Shown here: piece by piece, positions 10,414 to 22,117 of the stretch
Layout of the letters: every line of letters begins with the position of its first letter
Position numbering within the stretch: position 1 is the first letter of the stretch
Source of the DNA: Profftia tarda
GTDB lineage: Bacteria; Pseudomonadota; Gammaproteobacteria; Enterobacterales; Enterobacteriaceae
Assembly: GCF_904848675.1 (NCBI RefSeq)
Contig: NZ_LR890047.1
Coordinates: 930,001-994,000 of the forward strand
Length of the DNA stretch: 64,000 nt
Direction of reading: 5' to 3'
Notes under the pieces: model-generated
Seen by the model: the letters and a program-made list of their open reading frames with translations, nothing else
Database searches by the model: none
What the model was told of the DNA's origin: nothing
Program-made: the position numbers and the translations under genes

Positions 10414-10650
10414 TTAGTGATTGGCATACTCTATGTAATCAATTGCTGCTTGAACTGTAGTAATTTTTTCTGCTTCCTCATCTGGAATTTCAGTATCAAA
10501 CTCTTCTTCAAGAGCCATAACCAGTTCAACAGTGTCAAGAGAATCAGCACCTAGATCATCAACAAAAGAAGCCGTATTTACAATCTCATCTTCTTTGACA
10601 CCCAACTGTTCGATAATGATTTTCTTAACGCGTTCTTCTATAGTGCTCAT
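10414..10650 (-). CDS. acpP: Acyl carrier protein
   Basis: Carries growing acyl chains as thioesters on a 4'-phosphopantetheine arm in type II fatty-acid synthesis. The 78-residue acidic protein starts MSTIEERVKKIIIEQLGV. The arm attaches to the Ser in GADSLDTVELVMALEEEFD (Ser37 counting Met). A longer open frame runs upstream to 10722, but the ATG at 10650 is the homologous start and is preceded by GGAAA. Last gene of the plsX-fabH-fabD-fabG-acpP series. The leader between fabG and acpP keeps a GC-rich hairpin, noted separately. Confidence 0.98.
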   Translation of the reverse strand: MSTIEERVKKIIIEQLGVKEDEIVNTASFVDDLGADSLDTVELVMALEEEFDTEIPDEEAEKITTVQAAIDYIEYANH

Positions 10651-10674
10651 ACTATTAAATTTCCTGTCAAAACT

Positions 10675-10684
10675 CGCTTTCGCG
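10675..10684 (-). promoter_or_regulatory. conserved GC hairpin in acpP leader
   Basis: On the minus strand this reads CGCGAAAGCG: a three-pair GC stem closed by a GAAA tetraloop, about 25 bases upstream of the acpP start. From memory the E. coli acpP leader has nearly the same sequence around it (GCGAAAGCGAG followed by TTTTGA, a purine-rich SD and the ATG). Preservation in so AT-rich a genome suggests a role in translation or mRNA stability. The role is inference. Confidence 0.5.
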
Positions 10685-10800
10685 GTTATTTTCGTTTGTA
10701 TTGAAAATTGAACAAAATTCAACTTAAGTATACCGGCTAGTTACATTACAATATTGCACTATTTTGTAGTCATTACGACTCAAAAATAAATTTTTTAGTT

Positions 10801-11535
10801 TTAAATCATATAAATTCCACCATTGACATTTAAGCTCTCACCAGTGATATAGCCAGCATCATCTGATGCTAAAAATGCAACAGCGCTAGCTATTTCTTTT
10901 ACATCACCCAAACGCTTCACTGGGATTTGTGAAAGAATGCGTGCACGCTGTTCTTCCGTTAATGCACGTATCATATCAGTCTTAACAAAACCAGGTGATA
11001 CAATATTAACGGTAATGCCACGAGATGCGACTTCTCGTGCTAGAGACTTACTCAACCCAAGCAACCCTGATTTAGCAGCAGAGTAATTTGCTTGCCCTAC
11101 ATTACCCATTGCACCAACAACAGAACCAATAGTGATAATGCGTCCATAACGTTTTCTAATCATAGCGCGTAACACTGCTTTTGATAAGCGAAAGACAGAA
11201 GTAAGATTTATATCCAGAACATCCTGCCATTCGTCATCCTCCATACGCATTAATAGATTATCACGAACAATGCCGGCATTATTAACTAAAATGTCTATCT
11301 CGCCAAATTCAGCGCGAATACTATTTAAGACTAAATTAATAGATGCCAAGTCAACGACATTTAGGTTATATCCTTTGCCATGTTTAATGAGAGAAGCGCT
11401 AATATCTGCAGCACCATTATCGCTAGTTGCAGTGCCAATAACGAACGCACCACGAGCTACTAAAGTTTTAGCTATAGCTCGGCCGATACCACGACTGGCA
11501 CCGGTAACTAATGCTATTTTTCCTTCTAAATTCAT
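10801..11535 (-). CDS. fabG: 3-oxoacyl-ACP reductase
   Basis: NADPH-dependent reduction of 3-ketoacyl-ACP to 3-hydroxyacyl-ACP, the first reductive step of each elongation cycle. Short-chain dehydrogenase fold: cofactor motif VTGASRGIGRAIA (about residues 9-21), NNAG motif (ILVNNAGIVRDN), and the Ser-Tyr-Lys triad with YSAAKSG near residue 151. Length 244, identical to E. coli FabG. It lies 7 bases downstream of fabD on the same strand, in the usual enterobacterial order, and is probably co-transcribed. Confidence 0.98.
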   Translation of the reverse strand: MNLEGKIALVTGASRGIGRAIAKTLVARGAFVIGTATSDNGAADISASLIKHGKGYNLNVVDLASINLVLNSIRAEFGEIDILVNNAGIVRDNLLMRMEDDEWQDVLDINLTSVFRLSKAVLRAMIRKRYGRIITIGSVVGAMGNVGQANYSAAKSGLLGLSKSLAREVASRGITVNIVSPGFVKTDMIRALTEEQRARILSQIPVKRLGDVKEIASAVAFLASDDAGYITGESLNVNGGIYMI

Positions 11536-11542
11536 CGTTTCC

Positions 11543-12484
11543 TCATCTTACTGCTGAAAGAGCAGCTAATAGTGATGCAGAATCATTCATGGCCGTTGCT
11601 TTCATGGTTGCAATAATACGCTTGGTTAATCCTGTCAGGATTTTACTTGGTCCAACCTCTAGCAAATGATGTATGCCTTGAGCTTCCATGAATTCTACTG
11701 ACTCGATCCAACGAACCGGGTTATACATTTGATAGACAAGTGCTTTACGTATGTCTTCAGGGGCAGTGATAAATTTCGCGTCCACATTACTGATAATCGC
11801 AAACTGAGGGGTATTAAATGTAACTCCTTGTAACGCTTCAGATAATTTATCTGCAGCAGATTTCATCATAACACAATGTGACGGCACGTTGACTTGTAGT
11901 TGCAGGACACGTTTTGCACCTGCAGACATACATGCTTTACTTGCATATTCAACAGCATCTTTATGTCCGGCTATAACAGACTGCCCAGGGGCATTAAAGT
12001 TCACCAAAAAAACCTCACCCACTGGAATTGAATACTCGCATATTTTAGCAATGGCCTTATCATTTAGGCCAATAACTGCAGACATTGCGCCAGTTCCTGC
12101 AGGAACTGCTGCTTCCATCAGTTTTCCACGTAGCTCAACTAGACTAATTGCCTCTTTAAAATCGAGCACTCCGGCACATACCAAGGCAGAATATTCACCT
12201 AAGCTATGGCCCGCCACAACAACAGGTGGCGGGCCATTCTGCTCTCGCCATACATAATAAATAGCGGTGGAAGAGGCTAGCAGAGCAGGCTGAGTCTGAT
12301 GAGTTTTATTTAATTCTTCCGCTGGACCCTGTTGAACTAGTTGCCATAGATCGTAACCCAACACATCAGAAGCTTCAGCAAAAATCCGTTTTACAATAGC
12401 AAAGTTTTTGGCTAGATCAGAGAGCATACCAACAGATTGTGAACCCTGACCAGGAAATACCATACCGAATTTAGACACTTTCAT
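11543..12484 (-). CDS. fabD: Malonyl-CoA:ACP transacylase
   Basis: Loads malonate from CoA onto ACP to supply the two-carbon extender. Motifs: PGQGSQSVGM at the N-terminus, active-site serine in AGHSLGEYSA (Ser94), the substrate-binding Arg in LVELRGKLM, and the catalytic His in VPSHCVMM. Length 313 versus 309 in E. coli, with full-length N- and C-termini. Part of the contiguous fab operon, 97 bases after fabH. With accBC at 39.5-41.3 kb supplying part of acetyl-CoA carboxylase, this is the entry to fatty-acid synthesis. Confidence 0.98.
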   Translation of the reverse strand: MKVSKFGMVFPGQGSQSVGMLSDLAKNFAIVKRIFAEASDVLGYDLWQLVQQGPAEELNKTHQTQPALLASSTAIYYVWREQNGPPPVVVAGHSLGEYSALVCAGVLDFKEAISLVELRGKLMEAAVPAGTGAMSAVIGLNDKAIAKICEYSIPVGEVFLVNFNAPGQSVIAGHKDAVEYASKACMSAGAKRVLQLQVNVPSHCVMMKSAADKLSEALQGVTFNTPQFAIISNVDAKFITAPEDIRKALVYQMYNPVRWIESVEFMEAQGIHHLLEVGPSKILTGLTKRIIATMKATAMNDSASLLAALSAVR

Positions 12485-12581
12485 ATTTTATATATTATAT
12501 GTTCGACTAAATAGATTAAGAGCTAATGATGCTGTATCTTAAAATACTTATAGCCATTTAGCATTAGAAAACTGTTAAAAC

Positions 12582-13532
12582 TTAAAAACGCACTAAAGCA
12601 GCACCCCAGGTAAAACCGCCACCGAAAGCTTCAAGGAGAATTAACTGACCACGTTGAATGCGGCCATCGCGCACCGCTTCATCTAAAGCAGAAGGAACTG
12701 AGGCAGCAGAAGTATTTCCATGACGATCAAGCGTAACCACTACATTGTCTAATGTCATACCTAGCTTTTTAGCTGTGGCTCTAATAATACGCAAATTTGC
12801 CTGATGAGGAACCAACCAATCCAAATCACTGCGCTCCAGGTCATTAGCAGCAAGAGATTCATCTACTATATGCGTTAATTCTGTAACGGCTATCTTAAAG
12901 ACTTCATTACCTGCCATGGTTAAGTACGCTTGATCGTCTGTATAACGCTGGCGATTTGGCAGAGTTAGCAATTCACCGTAATGTCCGTCGGCATGAATAT
13001 GGGTAGATAAAATACCGGCTGTTTTAGATACGCCCAACAATACAGCCCCTGCTCCATCACCGAATAAAATAACTGTACCACGATCTTGGGGATTTAGAGT
13101 ACGGCTTAAAGTATCCGAACCGATAACTAGGGCATACTTTACTGCACCGTTCTTAATATATTGTTCAGCAATGCTCAGCGCATATGTAAATCCAGCACAG
13201 GCTGCCGCAACATCAAAAGCTGCACAACCTTTGATCCCTAACATACTTTGAATTTGGCAAGCAGCGCTCGGGAATGCATGAGTAGCAGATGTTGTCGCAA
13301 CAACTATAAGGCCAATATCATCTTTAGCTAGACCAGACATCTCAAGAGTGTCTTTTGCTGCCGCAAAACCCATGGTTGATACATTTTCATTAGAAGCTGC
13401 AATACGACGCTCACGGATACCAGTGCGCGAAACAATCCAGTCATTAGAAGTGTCAACCATACGTTCTAAATCAGCGTTGGTACGCACTTGTACGGGTAAA
13501 TAACTCCCCGTACCGAGAATTCTTATATACAT
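12582..13532 (-). CDS. fabH: 3-oxoacyl-ACP synthase III
   Basis: Condenses acetyl-CoA with malonyl-ACP to start fatty-acid synthesis. The Cys-His-Asn triad is visible: Cys112 in AAACAGFTYALS, His in VPHQANLRI (about 243) and Asn in GNTSAAS (about 273). Length 316 versus 317 in E. coli. The start codon lies inside the 3' end of plsX (10-base overlap), implying coupled translation. Because fabF is missing from its normal place after acpP, the elongating condensing enzyme must be encoded elsewhere (fabB, perhaps) if the pathway works. Confidence 0.98.
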   Translation of the reverse strand: MYIRILGTGSYLPVQVRTNADLERMVDTSNDWIVSRTGIRERRIAASNENVSTMGFAAAKDTLEMSGLAKDDIGLIVVATTSATHAFPSAACQIQSMLGIKGCAAFDVAAACAGFTYALSIAEQYIKNGAVKYALVIGSDTLSRTLNPQDRGTVILFGDGAGAVLLGVSKTAGILSTHIHADGHYGELLTLPNRQRYTDDQAYLTMAGNEVFKIAVTELTHIVDESLAANDLERSDLDWLVPHQANLRIIRATAKKLGMTLDNVVVTLDRHGNTSAASVPSALDEAVRDGRIQRGQLILLEAFGGGFTWGAALVRF

Positions 13533-14566
13533 GTACTCTTATCTATTACTCTTGAGTATATAGCTTTGAGGCGCAACGCAATTCGCTGAGATATATGCCT
13601 TTGCACTGCCTGTTCGATAGCTACCTTGAACGCTTGCTGGTTTGCTGAACCATGGCTTTTAACAACTGTGCCACTTAATCCTATTAAGCAAGCTCCATTA
13701 TATTGGTCAGGATTGAAGCTTTCTAAACGCTTAATGATAGTTACTTCTGTAAAGATCTGTAGAAGCCGTGACCATAAAGAAAGATTTCTTTTATCTTCAG
13801 GTGATTTAAGAAGAGAAAAAAACATACGAACTACACCTTCTATTGTCTTTAATGTAACGTTTCCTATAAAGCCATCACATACCAAAACATCGGTTTTACC
13901 AGTTAATACATCATTACCTTCTAAATATCCGACATAGTTAATATCTGGTGCATTTTTTAACATTATGGCAGCTTCGCGTATATTATTTAAACCTTTATAT
14001 TCTTCTTCACCAATATTTAGCAGGGCAACTCGAGGAGTTTTAATGCCAACGAATTCCTCTGCAATCACTGAACCCATTACGGCAAACTGGACTAACATCG
14101 TACTACTACTGTTTACATTAGCTCCTAAATCTAAAACTACTGTCTGACCTTTTTTTTGATTTGGTAAGAGCGTCATTAACGCTGGACGTTCAATGCCTTC
14201 TAGAGGCTTAATAATAATTTTTGCTAAACCCATCAATGCACCAGTATTCCCCGCGCTAACTACGGCCTGAGCATGGCCATTACTAACCAAGTCTAGAGCA
14301 ATGCGCATTGATGTGCCTTTGCTCACACGAATAGCGCGCGAAGGTTTGATATCATTAGAAATTATAAGATCAGCAGGAACTACACAGAGACGTCGTTTAA
14401 GAGAATAATTTGCTGTAGCAAGATAAGGCGCCATGGTCTTAGGTTGTCCAACAATTAGAAGATGTAGCGACGGCATAGATGCTAGTGCTTGTAACGCAGC
14501 AGGTACTGTGATACAAGGACCAAAATCCCCACTCATAGCATCTAAAGCCAGAGTTAGATCAGTCAA
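13523..14566 (-). CDS. plsX: Phosphate acyltransferase PlsX
   Basis: Transfers acyl groups from acyl-ACP to phosphate, giving acyl-phosphate for phosphatidic acid synthesis at the membrane surface. Recognised by LALDAMSGDFGP at the start, SAGNTGALMGLAKIIIKP, RPALMTLLPN, LDLGANVNSS, LLNIGEEEYKG and VCDGFIGNVTLKTIEGV. Length 347 versus 356 in E. coli. It sits between rpmF (28 bases upstream) and fabH (overlapping). Links ribosomal protein L32 and lipid synthesis in the standard rpmF-plsX-fab arrangement. Confidence 0.97.
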   Translation of the reverse strand: MTDLTLALDAMSGDFGPCITVPAALQALASMPSLHLLIVGQPKTMAPYLATANYSLKRRLCVVPADLIISNDIKPSRAIRVSKGTSMRIALDLVSNGHAQAVVSAGNTGALMGLAKIIIKPLEGIERPALMTLLPNQKKGQTVVLDLGANVNSSSTMLVQFAVMGSVIAEEFVGIKTPRVALLNIGEEEYKGLNNIREAAIMLKNAPDINYVGYLEGNDVLTGKTDVLVCDGFIGNVTLKTIEGVVRMFFSLLKSPEDKRNLSLWSRLLQIFTEVTIIKRLESFNPDQYNGACLIGLSGTVVKSHGSANQQAFKVAIEQAVQRHISQRIALRLKAIYSRVIDKSTCI

Positions 14567-14594
14567 ATGATCTCCTTATAAAAATATCTAATTA

Positions 14595-14765
14595 TTATTT
14601 AATAATAATCTTACGACCGCAATAAAAGCCATCTGCAGTAGCATGATGACGCAAATGGTTCTCACCAGAGATCTTGTCAACAGAGATAGCATGTGTACCA
14701 AGCATATCGTGCGAACGACGCATGCCACGGCAAGAACGAGATTTTTTGTTTTTTTGTACAGCCAT
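14595..14765 (-). CDS. rpmF: 50S ribosomal protein L32
   Basis: A 56-residue basic protein, MAVQKNKKSRSCRGMRRSHD at the N-terminus and FYCGRKIIIK at the C-terminus, with length and sequence typical of L32 (57 in E. coli). It is a small component of the large ribosomal subunit. Located immediately upstream of plsX, as in other enterobacteria; the yceD gene that normally precedes it is absent. Start ATG at 14765 with a GAGGAG-type SD upstream. Confidence 0.96.
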   Translation of the reverse strand: MAVQKNKKSRSCRGMRRSHDMLGTHAISVDKISGENHLRHHATADGFYCGRKIIIK

Positions 14766-15503
14766 TAATCGTACTCCTCAATTGCAATACATTTATGTTA
14801 TAGATGCTTCACTATAAGTTAATTTCAATTCTATAAGCTGCATAAAGATATTTCATAAAATATTATACTTACTTCAGTCTATTCAGACAATTCATAATTA
14901 TTTTATCAGATATTAGAATACTTCAGTATCTAAGATATATTTAGTCATGAAGTTATTCGAGTATAATAAGTTATTAAAAGCTACAGTTAAAATTTATGCT
15001 TACTTCAAATTAACATTATCCCAACAAGTATTATAGATAATTACTATTGTTGACTTCTTAAGAACATGTCAATAAACATAATGTAATCTTCTTATATGAT
15101 GCATAACTTTTATGAAAACATAGGTAGTGACGTTCATATTTTTACGATATTACAGAAAATACAAGACCTTTGTATCAAAGTGTCTGCAATAATAAATGCT
15201 TTACCTGAATTAATTAAAGTTTGATTATTTAGGAGAGATGTAACGTCTGAATTATAGCGTTATTTCATGAGAAATGGTAATAACATTAGTCATCTAATAA
15301 ATGTAACCCTATTATATTGATGATGAATTTGATTACTCAATTCATGTATCTTATAACTGAATCAGCTTTCTAATGATTACCACAATAGAATTTTAAAAGA
15401 ATTGTGAACCTATAAAAATTAATAATCTTCTCTATCGGCAGAAGATACTGCAATTAACTAGAATATCCAAAAATCTTATAGACAAAAATCCTAAAATTAT
15501 ATC

Positions 15504-15531
15504 TTGACTTCAAAAAAAAAAGGCTTATTAT
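15504..15531 (+). promoter_or_regulatory. rrn P2-like promoter
   Basis: TTGACT (15504-15509), a 16-base spacer, then TATTAT (15526-15531). These two hexamers and the 16-base spacing are the same as I recall for the P2 promoter of E. coli rrn operons. Sited about 435 bases upstream of 23S with no gene in between, so it is the likely driver of the detached 23S-5S-tRNA-Asp unit. Sequence match only. Confidence 0.55.
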
Positions 15532-15823
15532 GTCTAGGTTAGAGTTAATCAGTATCTTCTTACAATTCATTAAACTATTATTTATTGCGATTAATAAAAT
15601 TATATACAAGTATTCAACTGACCTAATATAATTTAATCTCTAATGCATTCTTGATAAACTTAAAAATTATAAAAATTTTAATGAGATTCTCTAATACAAT
15701 GACTAGACATATTCTAGTAGAAAGCTGTTAATCCTTATTAAAACTAAGGCGTATTTTTAAAAAGATATAAAATAAAGTAAAAATGTCATCCCTAAAAATA
15801 TCTTAAATTAAGTCTAAGATATC

Positions 15824-15836
15824 GCTCTTTTAACAA
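15824..15836 (+). promoter_or_regulatory. boxA-like antitermination element
   Basis: GCTCTTTTAACAA resembles the rRNA boxA (TGCTCTTTAACAA), and the following ATATGGAAAGCTGAA resembles the sequence after boxA in the enterobacterial 16S-23S spacer. BoxA in nascent RNA recruits the Nus factors, with NusB and ribosomal protein S10 binding it. It implies that the region just upstream of 23S is a true relic of the 16S-23S spacer. Confidence 0.6.
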
Positions 15837-15858
15837 TATGGAAAGCTGAACTTAAAAG

Positions 15859-15889
15859 TTATATAGACTACTAAATAAAGTCTATATAA
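15859..15889 (+). repeat. hairpin in 23S leader
   Basis: TTATATAGACT pairs perfectly with AGTCTATATAA (11 bp) around a 9-base loop. It lies between boxA and the 23S processing stem; possibly part of pre-rRNA folding. Confidence 0.55.
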
Positions 15890-15966
15890 AGCAGTCCTCA
15901 ATTTTTTACAATTTTGAAGGTTATCCCGAAATATTATATTTACAAAGAGACATCTTCGGGTTGTGA

Positions 15967-18873
<2,907 letters not shown>

Positions 18874-18978
18874 CACAACACCCAAGATGTTTTGATTGAG
18901 AGACTAATATTAAATTTCAGCTTATTTAGCAAATAAAATTAACTAGCTATATTACATAAGCTAGTTAATCAACAAATT

Positions 18979-19098
18979 TGCTTGGCGGCTATAGCGCAGT
19001 GGTCCCACCTGAACCCATGCCGAACTCAGAAGTGAAACACTGTAGCGCCGATGGTAGTGTGGGGTCTCCCCATGCGAGAGTAGGAAACTGCCAAGTTT
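18979..19098 (+). rRNA. rrf: 5S ribosomal RNA
   Basis: The 120-base sequence from TGCTTGGCGGC to CTGCCAAGTTT matches enterobacterial 5S RNA, with the conserved core TGGTCCCACCTGAACCCATG and GATGGTAGTGTGGGGTCTCC. The terminal stem (CTTGGC with GCCAAG) is intact. It follows 23S by about 105 bases and precedes tRNA-Asp, the distal arrangement of some E. coli rrn operons (rrnH, rrnC). Confidence 0.97.
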
Positions 19099-19136
19099 CA
19101 CATTAACACAAAGCATATAGCAGAAAGCAAATAGGT

Positions 19137-19213
19137 GGAGCGGTAGTTCAGTTGGTTAGAATACCTGCCTGTCACGCAGGGGGTCACGGGTTCAAGCCCC
19201 GTCCGTTCCGCCA
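19137..19213 (+). tRNA. aspT: tRNA-Asp (GUC)
   Basis: A 77-base cloverleaf: acceptor GGAGCGG pairs with CCGTTCC, D-loop AGTTCAGTTGGTTAGA, anticodon GTC at 19171-19173 in CCTGCCTGTCACGCAGG, T arm CACGGGTTCAAGCCCCGTC, and an encoded CCA end. It ends the 23S-5S transcript and is the only tRNA gene I find in the window. Confidence 0.97.
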
Positions 19214-19356
19214 CTCATTTGCAATACAATAATATTTTATATCTAATTAATTATCTTCCACTAAAAAATAATATAAATAAATGACTATCTAAAAAATCAA
19301 TTATCAAAATAGCCCTCATAACTTCAATAATTTAGATTCTAATAATATATTTTATA

Positions 19357-19389
19357 AGATACTATCTTGCAAGAAGTATAATAGTATCT
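19357..19389 (+). repeat. hairpin upstream of znuC
   Basis: AGATACTAT (19357-19365) pairs with ATAGTATCT (19381-19389) across a 15-base loop, 34 bases before the znuC start. It could be an operator-like dyad or an mRNA structure. I cannot match it confidently to a Zur box. Confidence 0.4.
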
Positions 19390-19423
19390 CTCTCAAGATA
19401 TTGCACCTAATAAGCAATATAAA

Positions 19424-20158
19424 ATGTTAAATAAAAATAATATCTTAATATCCCTCCAAGACATTACCGTAAATTTTAATGATCGTAATGTACTTGCTCA
19501 TATATCACTTGAACTCAGACCGGGACGAATTATTACTATTCTAGGACCAAATGGCGCCGGCAAATCAACTCTAGTACGTGTAGTATTAGGATTAATTAAG
19601 CCAACAGCTGGTTCTATTACTATCGCAAATAATTTAACTATTGGATATGTCCCACAGAAATTTCATCTAAACTCTGCCCTACCGCTAACGGTTAGAAGAT
19701 TTATGTCTCTACATTCTAATGTAAGAAAAGAAGATATTCTGCCCGCTTTAAAGCGGGTTCATGCAGAACATCTTCTAAATCTACCAATGCAAAAGCTATC
19801 GGGTGGAGAAAATCAACGCATTTTACTAACACGGGCCTTGCTAAATAAGCCGGCCTTACTTATCTTGGATGAACCTACGACAGGTGTGGACGTTAATGGT
19901 CAGCTTGCGCTATACGATTTGATTCATCAATTCAGACAAGAAATTAATTGTTCTATTTTAATGATTTCACACGATTTACATTTAGTAATGGCAAAAACAG
20001 ATGAAGTATTATGCCTTAATCAGCATATTTGCTGTTCTGGTACACCTGATATGGTTTCAATGCATCCTGCATTTATTGCAATGTTTGGCCATCATAAAGC
20101 TGATCAATTAGCTATTTATCGTCACAATCACAGCAATAGCAGAGATAATATTACTTAA
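19424..20158 (+). CDS. znuC: Zinc ABC transporter ATPase
   Basis: Energises high-affinity zinc import with permease ZnuB and binding protein ZnuA. ABC motifs: Walker A LGPNGAGKST (about 40-49), GYVPQKFHLN, signature LSGGENQRILLTRALL (about 125-140), Walker B LLILDEPTTGVD (about 145-156), and SHDLHLVMAKTDEVLCLN typical of ZnuC. Length 244 versus 251. In E. coli znuB follows in the same operon and znuA is divergent. Here neither is adjacent: nearly 1 kb of gene-free DNA follows. The frame is intact and the motifs complete, so it appears functional but isolated. Confidence 0.95.
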   Translation: MLNKNNILISLQDITVNFNDRNVLAHISLELRPGRIITILGPNGAGKSTLVRVVLGLIKPTAGSITIANNLTIGYVPQKFHLNSALPLTVRRFMSLHSNVRKEDILPALKRVHAEHLLNLPMQKLSGGENQRILLTRALLNKPALLILDEPTTGVDVNGQLALYDLIHQFRQEINCSILMISHDLHLVMAKTDEVLCLNQHICCSGTPDMVSMHPAFIAMFGHHKADQLAIYRHNHSNSRDNIT

Positions 20159-21128
20159 TATTTATTATCAGAGCTCCTACTTATATCAATTATTACTTCA
20201 CTAAATATTTAGTAGCCTTTCTCTATTTCCCTTCTTAACTTATTGTTAACATTTTCTAGCAATTACAACGCGCAAGTATATTACTGCTGTATTTAGTTAA
20301 TATATGCATATATCTTAAGTGATTACTCTTATAGAGTATAGGGGGTTAAGATTATCTTTTACAATTATAAAATAATTATCATGAGGAACAAGGGTATAGT
20401 CATTCAAAAAAACTACTGCTAGTATAAATACTAATAATTTTAATAAAAACTACAATTACAAAATACATAGTACTCAATAATTTTTAGATATAAGATAAAT
20501 TATTTACTGAAAATCAATTCAAGTACAAAAATTACACAGATATATTTCTTCAATATAGCAACAGAGCAAAAAGATATATTTATCTATATTTGTATCATGT
20601 ACAAAGCAAACATGCATACTAATTTAATAACATATTGTTCATGATACATAAAACTTATCATCAGATAAGTCATTAACTAGAATGCGATCAAGAGAGGTTC
20701 TAATAGTTTTAAGTAAAAACTAAATTACTAAAATAGGATAGTATTCAAAAAGGAAATAAATTAATAGTATCTACAATGATATACTATAGCCTAACAGGGC
20801 TAGTTGAGATATCAGCTATATCAATAAAAATAAGAATAATTTTAATCTAGATATGAATATCTTCATATGCAATATATGTTCACGAATATATTAAAAAATT
20901 ATTTTTATCTTTTATTTGGATTGAAAAAATTTTAAGTTATATATAATAATTTTATATATTGTATACTTTTGCTAGTGAATATTCTTAATACTTTTAAGCC
21001 AAATAATATCTATTTGTTATAGAACAGCACGTTAGTTAGCACTTGATCTGTTTCTTAACAAATAAATATAAAAAGAACACATAACTTTAATATAATATGT
21101 TATCAGACTAGATACTGTGTTAAAATTT
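20159..21128. other. gene-free region where znuB is expected
   Basis: AT-rich, with no readable remnant of znuB. Only short dyads are visible, for example ACTTATC/GATAAGT around 20650. Confidence 0.65.
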
Positions 21129-21557
21129 TTATAACTGCTGTCTGAACCAACTCTCCAAAATTATAACTGCTGAAACTGCATCTATATTGCTTTTCTTTAA
21201 AGCACGATAACCGCGATTGTTTCTAGAAAGAATATGAGAACGAGCTTCAGCAGTACTAAAGCGCTCATCGTGTAAAGCAATTTCTATCCCAAAACGACCA
21301 TGAATACGATTAGCAAATTTTCGCGCCTGAACAGTAATTAGTTGTTCTGTACCATCTATATTTAGTGGTAAACCCACAACAACTAAATCTAGATGCCACT
21401 CTGTTAAAATTTTTTTTATTTTGGACCATTCAGGGGATCTTTGATTAGATTTAAATGAACCAAGCGGGCGTGCTATACCTGTAATTTTGTGTCCGATTGC
21501 AACACCAATATTTTTAGTCCCAAAATCAAAAGAGAGCACTGTTCCGTTTCTCATCAA
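21129..21557 (-). CDS. ruvX: Holliday-junction resolvase-like 16S pre-rRNA nuclease
   Basis: YqgF family, RNase H fold, implicated in final 5' processing of 16S rRNA. The motif FDFGTKNIGVAIG near the N-terminus carries the first catalytic Asp. LVVVGLPLNIDGTEQ, FANRIHGRFGIEIALHDERFSTAEA and SAVIILESWF follow. Length 142 versus 138 in E. coli. Its start overlaps the stop of yqgE by 4 bases, as in the standard yqgE-yqgF operon. Its known role in 16S maturation is notable because the 16S gene is not in this window. Confidence 0.96.
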   Translation of the reverse strand: MMRNGTVLSFDFGTKNIGVAIGHKITGIARPLGSFKSNQRSPEWSKIKKILTEWHLDLVVVGLPLNIDGTEQLITVQARKFANRIHGRFGIEIALHDERFSTAEARSHILSRNNRGYRALKKSNIDAVSAVIILESWFRQQL

Positions 21558-22117
21558 GAATGTCCTATTGAAGTAACCATTTTATGAATATCTATCCCTA
21601 GTTTTTGGGGAGCATTAACCCAACGTTCTGCAATAGGAGTATGAAACATCAATTGATTATAGGCCATTACAGTAAGCCAAGAATTATCTAATAACTCTTG
21701 TTCTAGCTGACCAGAATCCCAACTACAATAACCAAGCGAAACTAAGACATCTTTTGGCTGATCTTTTGTTCCTAAAGTTTCTAGGACATCACGAGAAGTA
21801 GTCATCATGCATTCAGAAGATATTGCTACGCTAGAAGCGAAATGTAACTGTGGAGTATGTAATACAAAACCTCTATCTTCTGCTAAAGGACCACCATACA
21901 TAACTGGTTTATCCAAATTATTATTGATGTCTCTCTGATCTAGATTAATTTTTAGTTTTTTTAATAATTTTTCTAAAGTCAGTCCCTCTAAGGGCTTATT
22001 GATAACTAATCCCATTGCTCCTTCTTTATTGTGTTCACATATATATATCACAGTTCGCTTAAAACGTATATCCTGCATAAAAGGCATTGCTATAAGAAAA
22101 TGATGCGTTAGATTCAT
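21554..22117 (-). CDS. yqgE: YqgE/AlgH family protein
   Basis: UPF0301 protein of uncertain function, historically named after algH (alginate regulation in Pseudomonas). Recognised by NLTHHFLIAMPFMQD, YICEHNKEGAMGLVINKPL, PVMYGGPLAEDRGFVLHTP, MTTSRDVLETLG and LGYCSWDSGQLEQELLDNSWL. Two consecutive ATGs exist (22120 and 22117); the second matches the family start. 187 residues, as in E. coli. Coupled to ruvX. No signal peptide or membrane segment; probably cytoplasmic. Confidence 0.95.
   Translation of the reverse strand: MNLTHHFLIAMPFMQDIRFKRTVIYICEHNKEGAMGLVINKPLEGLTLEKLLKKLKINLDQRDINNNLDKPVMYGGPLAEDRGFVLHTPQLHFASSVAISSECMMTTSRDVLETLGTKDQPKDVLVSLGYCSWDSGQLEQELLDNSWLTVMAYNQLMFHTPIAERWVNAPQKLGIDIHKMVTSIGHS

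Larger units (their letters stand above)
14766..15966. other. gene-free region before 23S rRNA
   Basis: No protein gene and no 16S rRNA sequence. The right half carries the transcription signals of the 23S unit: a promoter match at 15504-15531, a boxA-like element at 15824-15836, a hairpin at 15859-15889 and the 5' strand of the 23S processing stem at 15950-15973. Confidence 0.75.

Noticed and set aside
15050..15083. TTGACT at 15050 as an upstream rrn P1 promoter
   Set aside because: No good -10 hexamer lies at 16-18 bases; the nearest CATAAT is 22 bases away.
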